NCBI RefSeq assembly: GCF_001984095.1
Contig: NZ_LYVQ01000031.1
Location: 1-38,711 of the forward strand
Length of the DNA stretch: 38,711 nt
Source of the DNA: Pelomonas sp. KK5
Lineage (GTDB): Bacteria; Pseudomonadota; Gammaproteobacteria; Burkholderiales; Burkholderiaceae_C
Reading direction: 5' to 3'
Part shown: positions 17,033 through 23,841 of the stretch, in pieces
How positions within the stretch are numbered: position 1 is the stretch's first letter
How the letters are laid out: every line of letters starts with the position of its first letter
Program-made: the position numbers and the translations under genes
Notes under the pieces: generated by a model
Database searches by the model: none
What the model was told of the DNA's origin: nothing
What the model saw: only the letters and a program-made list of their open reading frames with translations

Positions 17033-17820
17033 GCGGGGCCGTGACCGAGATCCACCGCGAGGTGGCGGGCCGGGACGGCGGCAAGGCCCCCGTCGTGCTC
17101 TCGCATGCGCTGGGGCTGGACGTGTCGATGTGGGACGCGCTGGCCGCCAAACTGGCTGCCGCGGGCCATCCGGTGCTGCGCTACGACCATCGCGGCCACG
17201 GCCGCTCCGGCGTGCCTGCGGGGCCGTACACGATGGACGACCTGGTCGCCGATGCGGCCGAGGTGATCCGCGACTGGGGCGTGGGCCCGGTCGTCTGGAT
17301 CGGCCTGTCGATGGGCGGCATGGTGGGGCAGGGCATGGCCATCCACCATCCGGAGCTGCTGCGCGGGCTCGTGCTGGCCAACACCACGGCGCAATACCCG
17401 CCCGCCGCCCAGTCGGGCTGGGCCGAGCGCATCGCCAAGGTCGAGGCAGGCGGCCTGGCGGCCATCGTCGAGACGGTGCTGGAGCGCTATCTGAACGCGA
17501 GCTTCCGGGCGGCGAATCCGGGGGTTGTCGATGCGCTGCGCCGCAAGGTGCTGAGCGTCGATCCTCGGGGTTATGTCGGCTGCTGCCATGCGGTATCGAA
17601 GGTGAACTGGCTGGATCGGCTGCACGAGATCCGCCGCCTGTCCACACTCGTCATCGCCGGCCGGCTCGATGCCGGCACGCCGGTGGCGATGGCGGAGGCG
17701 ATTCATCACCGGGTTGCCGGATCGCAGCTGACCGTGCTGGAGGATGCCTCGCATCTCAGCGTGGTGGAGCAGCCGGCGAGGTTCGAAGAGGTAGTGACAG
17801 GGTTCCTGGCGGGCTGCTGA
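17029..17820 (+). CDS. pcaD: 3-oxoadipate enol-lactonase
   Basis: 263 aa, alpha/beta hydrolase. The nucleophile is S94 in GLSMGGMVGQ, with D214 (GRLDAGTP) and H242 (EDASHLS) completing the triad; SHALGLDVSMWD and YDHRGHGRSG form the oxyanion and lid-proximal regions typical of PcaD. It hydrolyses 3-oxoadipate enol-lactone to 3-oxoadipate. The start is taken as GTG 17029, which overlaps the pcaF stop as GTGA and has a GAGCG upstream; a GTG at 17041 is the alternative. It is the last pca gene here. No pcaC, pcaB or pcaHG is in the window. Confidence 0.92.
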
Positions 17821-17860
17821 GTGGGCGCTTGAGCGCAGAGTGGATCGGGGATCGTTCGCG

Positions 17861-17890
17861 TTGACTTGGGTCAAGGGCGGTGTCTAGGAT
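17861..17890 (+). promoter_or_regulatory. Putative promoter with embedded FNR-like palindrome, ahead of the cassette-like cluster
   Basis: TTGACT (17861-17866), 18 bp, TAGGAT (17885-17890) makes a good sigma-70 promoter reading into the small-gene cluster. The -35 lies in TTGACTTGGGTCAA (17861-17874), which matches the TTGAY-N4-RTCAA pattern of CRP/FNR-family sites. Its centre, near -30, is unusual for class II activation, so the palindrome may be repressing or fortuitous. Confidence 0.45.
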
Positions 17891-17916
17891 GCCGAGATCC
17901 AGATTCTGATGAGACC

Positions 17917-17978
17917 GCTGACGCCATGAGCGCAGTCCAGCCGACGCGCAATGGCGCGGCTGAACGCAATCGCTAGGC
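17917..17978 (+). repeat. attC-like imperfect palindrome A
   Basis: 62 bp. The outer ends GCTGACG and GCTAGGC resemble RYYYAAC and GTTRRRY. Inner arms GCGCAGTCCAGCCGACGC and GCGCGGCTGAACGC pair almost fully around a short GCAAT-containing loop, with two unpaired A residues on one arm only. An unpaired spacer separates the outer and inner pairs. This outer box / spacer / inner stem with extrahelical bases is the architecture of integron attC sites. A small gene starts 14 nt downstream. Confidence 0.5.
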
Positions 17979-17991
17979 CTTCTCGCAAGCC

Positions 17992-18462
17992 ATGAGCCCA
18001 TATCTCGCCGCAGTGCTTCTTGGAGGGTCCATCGCGGGCGCGCTGGACATCATCTTTGCCATCTCGTTTGCCGCCTACAACGGGGCCACGCCGGCCCGTC
18101 TGCTGCAGACCGTTGCCAGCGGCCTGCTCGGCACCGCGGCCTTCACGGGTGGCGTGTCGGCCGCGGCCCTCGGTCTGGCACTTCACTTCTTCATGTCGTT
18201 TCTGTGGGCCGGCGTGTTCCTGGCTCTGGCGAGACTTCTTCCGGCGCTTGCACTGCATCCCGTCGTGTCCGGCATCGCCTTCGGCGTCGTGGTGTTCTTC
18301 TCCATGCGGCTCGTCGTCTTGCCGCTCTCCGCCTTTCCCTATCCAGTCACGTTCAAGCCGCTCGCTACCGCCCTTGATCTCTTGTCGCATGCACTGCTAT
18401 TTGGCGTTCCGATCGCTTGGGCGGTTCAGAGAGCGTTGCTCAATGTGCCGGGCAAGGCCTGA
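17992..18462 (+). CDS. Small four-helix membrane protein, unknown function (cassette-like)
   Basis: 156 aa, with four predicted membrane helices: ~5-28 (AAVLLGGSIAGALDIIFAISFAAY), ~42-65, ~66-86 (LHFFMSFLWAGVFLALARLL) and ~91-112, then a weaker C-terminal hydrophobic stretch. I do not recognise a named family; similar small integral membrane proteins occur as hypothetical proteins in proteobacteria. No catalytic motif is visible. It starts 14 nt after attC-like site A, and its stop codon lies inside attC-like site B, the layout of an integron gene cassette. There is no strong ribosome site. Confidence 0.75.
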   Translation: MSPYLAAVLLGGSIAGALDIIFAISFAAYNGATPARLLQTVASGLLGTAAFTGGVSAAALGLALHFFMSFLWAGVFLALARLLPALALHPVVSGIAFGVVVFFSMRLVVLPLSAFPYPVTFKPLATALDLLSHALLFGVPIAWAVQRALLNVPGKA

Positions 18463-18516
18463 TCCCTCCGTGAAGAGGACTGGCCTGCTGCCAGCCCCTC
18501 ACGTCGAACTAGCACC
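18456..18516 (+). repeat. attC-like imperfect palindrome B (degenerate)
   Basis: 61 bp, from GGCCTGATC at the stop codon of the preceding gene to the base before the next ATG. The inner arms CGTGAAGAGGACTGGC and GCCAGCCCCTCACG pair around CTGCT with two extra bases on the left arm only. The outer boxes are weak: GCCTGAT on the left, AACTAGC on the right. It could also act as a terminator hairpin, but no T-run follows. Confidence 0.35.
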
Positions 18517-19044
18517 ATGAAAATCGTCGTACATCACACGCTTGACGACTTCGAGTTGATCCGAGGAGTCATGGCGGCGCGGCAAGGCCCGATAGGCGTG
18601 CGGGCTTTGGTGCTCACCCTGGTCAGTGCAGCAACTACCTGCTTGCTTATGGCAGGCTGGGTACTTGTCGTGTCGAGTTGGATGCTCGCAGTCCCTGATC
18701 CGAAGATTTCGGTAAATTGGGCTGGCGTCCTAGTTTGCTCGTCCTTTGCTTTCGCATTTCTGGCCAGCTGCTTGCGAAGCCGATTCACGGAGCACCGGTT
18801 TCTCGGTGAATCTGGTGCAGCTGATGCCGAGTATGAGTTGAACGCCGAAGGCCTTGTGCGAACGACCAGGTCATCGCGGTCACTTTTTTACTGGACGCCC
18901 GAATTTTCGCTGGAGAGCGATACGCAGCGGTACTTTCTCAGTTTCGGGGCGGATGTCTTGCTTGTCGTTCCCGCAAGAGCCTTCACCACATATGCTGAGT
19001 TCGAGGCATTCGGTGTCACCGCCAACCAGCTTGCACATGGCTGA
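18517..19044 (+). CDS. YcxB-like membrane protein (cassette-like)
   Basis: 175 aa. Two membrane helices (~31-58 and ~66-85) are followed by a C-terminal domain with FYWTPEFSLESDTQRYFLSFGADVLLVVPARAFTTYAEFEAFG, which matches the YcxB-like C-terminal pattern (hydrophobic strand, VPxRAF, E-F). Function of the family is unknown. Base composition is visibly lower in GC than the surroundings, especially in the first 250 nt, and codon use includes rarer AT-ending codons, consistent with acquisition. It starts immediately after attC-like site B, and its stop lies in attC-like site C. Confidence 0.78.
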   Translation: MKIVVHHTLDDFELIRGVMAARQGPIGVRALVLTLVSAATTCLLMAGWVLVVSSWMLAVPDPKISVNWAGVLVCSSFAFAFLASCLRSRFTEHRFLGESGAADAEYELNAEGLVRTTRSSRSLFYWTPEFSLESDTQRYFLSFGADVLLVVPARAFTTYAEFEAFGVTANQLAHG

Positions 19045-19095
19045 CCCGCAGTTCCAGCCGGCGGCAAACGGCGCTGCTGAGCTGACTCGTTAGGC
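19039..19095 (+). repeat. attC-like imperfect palindrome C
   Basis: 57 bp. The right end is a perfect GTTRRRY box (GTTAGGC, 19089-19095) preceded by GCTGAGCTGACTC; the left end GGCTGACCCGCAGTTCCAGC is its imperfect complement, with single unpaired bases on one arm. The core GCCG...CGGC forms a short hairpin. The left end overlaps the upstream stop codon, as in gene cassettes. It is the best attC match of the three. Confidence 0.5.
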
Positions 19096-19135
19096 GTCCC
19101 CACCACCAGTCGCCCGTTCAGCAAAGCGCTCCACC

Positions 19136-19636
19136 ATGAAGTCCGCCGCTTCACCCCCCGCTTCCGCCGCCTCACCCGCGGAACAACTCGAAGCATTCAT
19201 CGCGAAGTTCGAGCCGGCAACGGCGGCGCTCATTCGCGAATGCAGGGCCGAGCTTCAAGCGCTCCTGCCCACCGCGATCGAACTTGTCTACGACAACTAC
19301 AACTTCTTCGTGATCGGCTACTGCGCCACTGAGCGCCCCTCCAGTTGCGTCGTCTCTCTCGCTGCGGCTGCCAATGGCGTGGGTCTTTCCTTCTATCGCG
19401 GGGCGTCGCTGCCTGATCCAGAGCAGCTTCTGCAGGGCAGCGGAAAGCAGAACCGCTTCGTGCGCCTTCCCAGCGCCGAGACGCTGCGCATCCCCGGGGT
19501 CCTGGCCCTCATCGCCGCCGCCGTCGCCCTGGCCGAGCCGCCGCTTCCCGCCAGGGGCGGCGGGCTGACTGTCATACAGTCCGTGTCGGCGAAGCAGCGC
19601 CCACGTCGCAAGGCTCAAGGAAAAGGGGCCGCCTGA
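19136..19636 (+). CDS. DUF1801 (YdhG-like) domain protein (cassette-like)
   Basis: 166 aa. An A/P/S-rich start is followed by a DUF1801-type segment: EAFIAKFEPATAALIRECRAELQALLPTAIELVYDNYNFFVIGY, then SLAAAANGVGLSFYRGASLPDPEQLLQGSGKQNRFVRL. The family has an SCP/CyaY-like small alpha/beta fold of unknown function. The C-terminus ends in a basic tail (KQRPRRKAQGKG). It lies 41 nt after attC-like site C in the same orientation as the two preceding genes. No full attC follows, only a GCCTGAC at its 3' end, so the cluster may be truncated here. Confidence 0.8.
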   Translation: MKSAASPPASAASPAEQLEAFIAKFEPATAALIRECRAELQALLPTAIELVYDNYNFFVIGYCATERPSSCVVSLAAAANGVGLSFYRGASLPDPEQLLQGSGKQNRFVRLPSAETLRIPGVLALIAAAVALAEPPLPARGGGLTVIQSVSAKQRPRRKAQGKGAA

Positions 19637-19660
19637 CCGGTATCTCGAAGCGAGGACACC

Positions 19661-20218
19661 ATGGGACTCCTGACCTTTGCCATCAACGTCACGCTGGACG
19701 GCTGCATCGACCACCGGGAGGGCGTCGCCGACGACGAGACACACGCCTTCTTCACCCGCCTCATGGACGAAAGCGGGGCGATGCTGTGGGGCCGCGTCAC
19801 CTACGAGATGATGGAGAGCTACTGGCCGGCGGTCGCCCGCGGCGACGCGCAAGCGCCGCCAGCGATGCGCGAGTGGGCGCTCAAGCTGGAGGCTAAGCCG
19901 AAGTACGTGGTGTCGTCGACGCGAAAGGACTTCCCGTGGACCAACAGCCACCTCGTCGGCGGCGACCTGGGCGCGGGCGTGCAGAAGCTCAAGGACACGA
20001 CGCCGGCCGGCGTGCTCCTCGGCAGCGGCAAGCTGGCGGCCGAACTGGACCGGCTGGATCTGATCGATGAGTACCGCCTGCTCGTCCATCCCAGGATCGC
20101 GGGTCACGGCCCGACCCTGTACGAGGGTGGGCTGCCCGGCACGCGACGGCTCGAGTTGATCTCGGCGAGGCCGCTGGGCAGCGGCGCGGTCGCCATGCAC
20201 TACCGGCGCGCGCGCTGA
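19661..20218 (+). CDS. RibD C-terminal / dihydrofolate reductase-like protein
   Basis: 185 aa. The fold of the RibD C-terminal domain is shown by the start LLTFAINVTLDGCIDHREG, then MLWGRVTYEMMESYWP, AKPKYVVSSTR, and GVLLGSGKLAAELDRLDLIDEYRLLVHPRIAGHGPTLYEGG. These proteins bind NADPH and reduce pterin- or pyrimidine-like substrates, but stand-alone members such as this one are rarely characterised. It starts 24 nt after the DUF1801 gene, with GCGAGG before ATG. It is not a folA gene, since it lacks the typical DHFR substrate residues. Confidence 0.85.
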   Translation: MGLLTFAINVTLDGCIDHREGVADDETHAFFTRLMDESGAMLWGRVTYEMMESYWPAVARGDAQAPPAMREWALKLEAKPKYVVSSTRKDFPWTNSHLVGGDLGAGVQKLKDTTPAGVLLGSGKLAAELDRLDLIDEYRLLVHPRIAGHGPTLYEGGLPGTRRLELISARPLGSGAVAMHYRRAR

Positions 20219-20240
20219 CCCGGATCGGAGATGGCTCATC

Positions 20241-20891
20241 ATGTTGCCTGAGCACCCCGCCGACACCCTCCTGCTGTACGGCGCCGCCGCCTCCGGATCG
20301 GTGGCCGTCGAAGCGGCGCTCAGCCTGCTCGACATCCCGTTCCGGCTCATCGAGGGCGAGACCTGGTCCTCCGAGGCCGCCCGCCTGCAGGTCGGCGCGC
20401 AGAACGTGATGCGCCAGATCCCGACCCTGGTGCTGCCCGGTGGCGAGACCCTCACCGAGAGCGCCGCGATCCTGCTCCACCTGGCCGACACCCATCCGCA
20501 GGCGAGGCTCTCGCCCGGCCTGGCGGACCCGTCGCGCGCCCAGTTCCTGCGCTGGATGTTCTTCGTCTCGTCGGCGATCTATGCGCTGCACTGGATCAAG
20601 CCGGACGTGGGCCGGATCGGCGCGCCGCAGTCGGCCCGGGACGATGTCGTCCGGGCGGTCCACGAGCGCATCGCCTTCTGCTGGCGCACGATGGATGGCC
20701 AGCTCGAGCCGGCGCGCTACCTGCTCGGCGACGAGCTGAGCGTGCTCGATATCTACGTGGCGGTGGTCTCGCGCTTCGGCCCCTGGCGCGAGCGCTTCTA
20801 CGCCGAGGCACCGCGCATGACGCCGGCGATCCAGCGCGTGGACGAGGATCCGCGTTTGAAACCGCTCTGGGCCAGCCGCTTTCCAGAGTAG
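20241..20891 (+). CDS. Glutathione S-transferase family protein
   Basis: 216 aa. N-terminal thioredoxin-like domain with LLLYGAAASGSVAVEAALSLLDIPF and the glutathione-binding QIPTLVLPGGETLTESAAILLHLADTHP (ESAAI), then an all-helical C-terminal domain (FLRWMFFVSSAIYALHWI; YLLGDELSVLDIYVAVVSRF with the conserved N-capping D). It probably conjugates glutathione to electrophiles or acts as a GST-like isomerase in the cytoplasm. It follows the RibD-C gene by 22 nt and precedes map by 26 nt, in the same direction, so the three may be one transcript. Confidence 0.92.
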   Translation: MLPEHPADTLLLYGAAASGSVAVEAALSLLDIPFRLIEGETWSSEAARLQVGAQNVMRQIPTLVLPGGETLTESAAILLHLADTHPQARLSPGLADPSRAQFLRWMFFVSSAIYALHWIKPDVGRIGAPQSARDDVVRAVHERIAFCWRTMDGQLEPARYLLGDELSVLDIYVAVVSRFGPWRERFYAEAPRMTPAIQRVDEDPRLKPLWASRFPE

Positions 20892-20917
20892 GCTCGCCCA
20901 CTCAGGAGAATCACCGC

Positions 20918-21664
20918 ATGACCATCGAAACCGAAGACGACGTCCTGGCGCTCAAGCGCATCGGCAGCATCGTGTCCCGCGTGCTGCAGCAGATGCTGGA
21001 CGCCGCGGAGCCCGGCATGACGACGCGCGAACTGGATGCCCTCGGCGCCCGGCTGCTCGACCAGCACGGTGCCCGCTCGGCGCCGCAGCTCACCTACAAC
21101 TTCCCTGGCGCCACCTGCATCAGCATCAACGAGGAGGCCGCGCACGGCATTCCGGGCGACCGGGTGATGCGCGCCGGCGATGTGCTGAACGTCGACGTGT
21201 CAGCCGAACTTGACGATTATTTCGCCGACACCGGCGGCACCCGCGTGCTGCCGCCCACCACGCCGCAGAAGACCCGCCTGTGCCACGCCACCCGCACGGC
21301 GCTGGCGCTGGCGATGAAGCGCGCCCGCGCCGGCGAGCCGATCAGCGGCATCGGCGCGGCCATCGAGCAGACGGCCCGCAACTACGGCTTCAAGGTGATC
21401 GAGAACCTCGGCAGCCACGGCGTCGGCCGCGCGCTGCACGAGGCGCCCGAGCACATCCCCGGCTACTTCGACCCGAAGGACCGGCGCCTGCTGAGCGAGG
21501 GCATGGTCATCACCATCGAGCCCTTCCTGTCGACCCGCAGCCGCATCGTGACCGAGACGGACGACGGCTGGACGCTGGTGGGCGCCGCCGGCAACCTGTC
21601 GGCGCAGTACGAGCACACGATGATCATCACGCGGGGCGAGCCGATCGTCGTGACCCGGCACTGA
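20918..21664 (+). CDS. map: Type I methionine aminopeptidase
   Basis: 248 aa. All five metal ligands are present at canonical spacing: D93, D104, H167, E201 and E232, plus substrate-proximal H76 (AAHGIPG) and H174. The enzyme removes the initiator methionine from nascent proteins. It lies outside the usual rpsB-tsf or ribosomal-protein setting and starts MTIETEDDVLALKRIGSIVSRVL without a zinc-finger extension. It is therefore probably a second, accessory MetAP, as found in many proteobacteria (inference). CAGGAG lies 9 nt before ATG. Confidence 0.92.
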   Translation: MTIETEDDVLALKRIGSIVSRVLQQMLDAAEPGMTTRELDALGARLLDQHGARSAPQLTYNFPGATCISINEEAAHGIPGDRVMRAGDVLNVDVSAELDDYFADTGGTRVLPPTTPQKTRLCHATRTALALAMKRARAGEPISGIGAAIEQTARNYGFKVIENLGSHGVGRALHEAPEHIPGYFDPKDRRLLSEGMVITIEPFLSTRSRIVTETDDGWTLVGAAGNLSAQYEHTMIITRGEPIVVTRH

Positions 21665-21677
21665 GCGCGCGGGCCGC

Positions 21678-22238
21678 TCAGGCCGAGAACTTGCGCACCC
21701 AGTTCAGGTACGTGTCCAGCCAGCCCTGCAGGAACTTGCGGCTGCCTTCGCCGATGTTGCCGTCGGCGTCGATCAGGCCTTCTTTCATCTGCACGAAAGC
21801 CTCGGGCTGGCCCAGCGTGGGCATGTCGAGATAGCCGAGGATCGGGCGCAGGTGGGCCTGCGCGAGCGCCGTGCCGATGGCGCCCGGCGAGGTGCCGATG
21901 ATGCCGGCCGGCTTGCCGGCCCAGGCGCTGCTGCCGTAGGGCCGCGAGCAGTTGTCCAGCGCGTTCTTCAGCACGCCGGGGATCGAGCGGTTGTACTCGG
22001 GCGTCACGAACAGCACGCCGGCGCTGGCGGCGATGTCCGCCTTCATCTGCTTGACGGCGGGCGCCTGGTTGGCATCGTCGTCCTGGTTGTAGAGGGGCAG
22101 GGCGCCGATGTCCAGGTGCTTGAAGCTGGCGCTGCCGGCCGGGGCCAGCTTCTCCAGCGCGAGCGCGAGCTTGCGGTTGTAGGAGTCGCGGCGCAGGCTG
22201 CCGACGACAACGGCGATCTGGAGGGGAGAGGAACTCAT
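21678..22238 (-). CDS. NADPH-dependent FMN reductase (ChrR/ArsH-type flavodoxin fold)
   Basis: 186 aa. Flavodoxin-like fold with the phosphate-binding VVVGSLRRDSYNRKLALAL near the start, FVTPEYNRSIPGVLKNALD (the characteristic PEYN motif) and GKPAGIIGTSPGAIGTALAQ. Members reduce FMN, quinones, azo compounds or chromate with NADPH, protecting against quinone stress. AAAGGA precedes the ATG at 22238. It is 21 nt downstream of the metallopeptidase gene in the same direction and could be co-transcribed with it. Substrate preference is not visible. Confidence 0.9.
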   Translation of the reverse strand: MSSSPLQIAVVVGSLRRDSYNRKLALALEKLAPAGSASFKHLDIGALPLYNQDDDANQAPAVKQMKADIAASAGVLFVTPEYNRSIPGVLKNALDNCSRPYGSSAWAGKPAGIIGTSPGAIGTALAQAHLRPILGYLDMPTLGQPEAFVQMKEGLIDADGNIGEGSRKFLQGWLDTYLNWVRKFSA

Positions 22239-22259
22239 GGATGCGGTCCTTTCTTTCGG

Positions 22260-23396
22260 TCAGGCGATCGGTGAGGTGATGGCGGGCTCAGTATGCCGCG
22301 CGGCGCGCCGGCGTGCGGGGCTGGCGCTGCGCCGCGTGCCGACCAGGCGGTGGATGAAGCCGAGCTTGTCCACCACCGGCGCCGGCAGCACGAAGGGATA
22401 GCTGTCGCGCGCACCCAGGCCGCGGTCCATCGCGTTGACGAACTGCGACAGCGGCAGCCACTGCTCGATCAGCTGCGCCGCCAGCGGCTGGCCCAGGTCC
22501 AGCGGCAGCGGCTGCACCGGCGCCGCCTCGCAGTGCTCGGGCAGCGCGCGGTCCAGCCGCAGGCCCCAGGCAGCGGCCGTCTCCAGCGCGTCCTGCATGT
22601 GCAGGTAATGGGCGAAGCATTCGGCCCAGTCCTCCCAGGGGTGGGAACTGGCGTAGGCGCTGACGTGGCGCTGGGGCCAGTCGGCCGCCGGGCCGGCCTC
22701 GTAGTGGCGTTGCAGCGCGGCGCCGTAGTCGGCCCGCTCGTCGCCGAACAGGCGGCGGAACTCGCCGATCCACTTCGGCCGGCCGCGCACCAGCCGGTCC
22801 CAGTAGTAGTGGCCGATCTCGTGGCGGAAATGGCCCAGCAGCGTGCGATAGGGCTCGTGCATGCTGGCGCGCATCTGCTCGCGGGTGGCGTCGTCGGCCT
22901 CGGCGATGTTGAGCGTGATGCGGCCGCCGGCGTGGCCGGTCAGCACGCTCTCGCCGGGCGCCAGCGGCTCCAGGAAGTCGAAGGCCAGGCCGGCCTGCTC
23001 GTCGTCTTCCTTGCTGGGCACGGGCAGCCGCAGGGCCAGCAGGCCGTAGATCAGGCGGCGCTTGGCCTGTTCGATGCGCGTCCAGGCCTGCAGGTTGCCG
23101 GGCTTGTCCAGCGCGGGGATGGTCGCCGTCGTGCGGCAGCTCAGGCACAGGCCCTCGGCTGAATCGGCCGGCAGCATCCAGTTGCACACCGGCATCAGCG
23201 GGCCGCCGTAGTTGGCGCAGGGCTTGTGCGCCGCGCCGGGGCCCAGGCGCTGCCAGGCGCCATCGGCCAGCGTGTCGTCGAAGGAGGCCATCGCCATTTC
23301 CGCCGGCACGAAGCCCAGCCGCGCGCCGCAGCCCTCGCAGACGGTGTTGTCGAAGAAGATCCGCTGGCCGCAGCGGCTGCAGGTCATCATCCGCAT
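22260..23396 (-). CDS. Zinc-ribbon putative metallopeptidase
   Basis: 378 aa. An N-terminal zinc ribbon (CSRCG and CEGCG, residues 6-24) is followed by a second set of cysteines (C60, C71, C84, C87: CANYG, CNW, CLSC), then a catalytic part with HFRHEIGHYYWDRL, where H192-E193-xx-H196 is a classic zinc protease motif, and SSHPWEDWAECFAHYLHM downstream supplies the probable third ligand. It belongs to the putative zinc-binding metallopeptidase group with an N-terminal zinc ribbon. Its substrates are unknown. ATG 23396 is used; ATGs at 23390 and 23387 are alternatives that leave the cysteines intact. Confidence 0.88.
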   Translation of the reverse strand: MRMMTCSRCGQRIFFDNTVCEGCGARLGFVPAEMAMASFDDTLADGAWQRLGPGAAHKPCANYGGPLMPVCNWMLPADSAEGLCLSCRTTATIPALDKPGNLQAWTRIEQAKRRLIYGLLALRLPVPSKEDDEQAGLAFDFLEPLAPGESVLTGHAGGRITLNIAEADDATREQMRASMHEPYRTLLGHFRHEIGHYYWDRLVRGRPKWIGEFRRLFGDERADYGAALQRHYEAGPAADWPQRHVSAYASSHPWEDWAECFAHYLHMQDALETAAAWGLRLDRALPEHCEAAPVQPLPLDLGQPLAAQLIEQWLPLSQFVNAMDRGLGARDSYPFVLPAPVVDKLGFIHRLVGTRRSASPARRRAARHTEPAITSPIA

Positions 23397-23426
23397 CGTC
23401 GTCGTTCCTGTTCTTCACAAACGAAT

Positions 23427-23450
23427 GCCCCATCCGGCTGCGGATGGGGC
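23427..23450 (-). terminator. Rho-independent terminator-like hairpin for the CsbD gene
   Basis: GCCCCATCCG, loop, CGGATGGGGC: a perfect 10-bp stem with a 4-nt loop, 30 nt beyond the csbD-like stop on the minus strand and followed there by ATTCGTTTG. It also insulates the metallopeptidase gene from read-through. Confidence 0.65.
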
Positions 23451-23479
23451 ATCGGCGGGTGTGCCGGATTGTGCGGCCG

Positions 23480-23668
23480 TCAGTGTGACTTGTTCATGGC
23501 GTCCTTGGCGGCCTCGCGGGCATCGCCGTAATTCTTCTGCGCCTTGCCCTCGGCCTGCTTCACGAGGCCCTTGGCCTGCTGGCTGGTGCTGCCGACCACC
23601 TGGCCGGCCTTCTGCTGGATCTTGCCTGCGGCGTCCTTGGCGGCGCCCTTCACCTGGTCCTTGTTCAT
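23480..23668 (-). CDS. CsbD-family stress protein
   Basis: 62 aa. The whole sequence is a CsbD-like domain: MNKDQVKGAAKDAAGKIQQKAG at the start (the NxDxxKGxxK pattern), then KGLVKQAEGKAQKNYGDAREAAK. It is small, lysine- and alanine-rich and probably helical or disordered until bound. CsbD proteins are induced by general stress in many bacteria; the molecular role is not known. AAGGAC lies before ATG 23668, and a strong hairpin terminator follows, so it is likely monocistronic and well expressed. Confidence 0.93.
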   Translation of the reverse strand: MNKDQVKGAAKDAAGKIQQKAGQVVGSTSQQAKGLVKQAEGKAQKNYGDAREAAKDAMNKSH

Positions 23669-23776
23669 GGCTTGTCCTTCAACAACAAAAACGAGGCGTC
23701 CAGCTTAGGCCGGCTGCCGTCGGGCGCGCTGCGGGACGAGGCCGGGCCCGTGCGTCGGCCTGCTCCTACCATCGCC

Positions 23777-23784
23777 GTCCTACG
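23777..23784 (+). promoter_or_regulatory. GTCCTACG element upstream of the Nramp-like gene
   Basis: GTCCTACG begins 65 nt before the ATG at 23842. The same GTCCTAC core lies 67 nt before the PRC-barrel gene and 63 nt before the glucanase-like gene, each in the direction of transcription. It is a candidate shared promoter element, possibly a -10 region of an alternative sigma factor (inference). Confidence 0.35.
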
Positions 23785-23841
23785 CGCCCACGCGGGCCGC
23801 GCCCACACCGCGGCACGCCGCTAACGCAAAGAATCAGCGGC

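Noticed and set aside
17825-17836. GCGCTTGAGCGC after pcaD as a terminator
   Set aside because: A 2-nt loop and no T-run make it too weak to call.
20241-21664. GST and methionine aminopeptidase as additional cassettes of the integron-like cluster
   Set aside because: No attC-like palindrome separates these genes; spacings are short and operon-like, and base composition is normal for the window.
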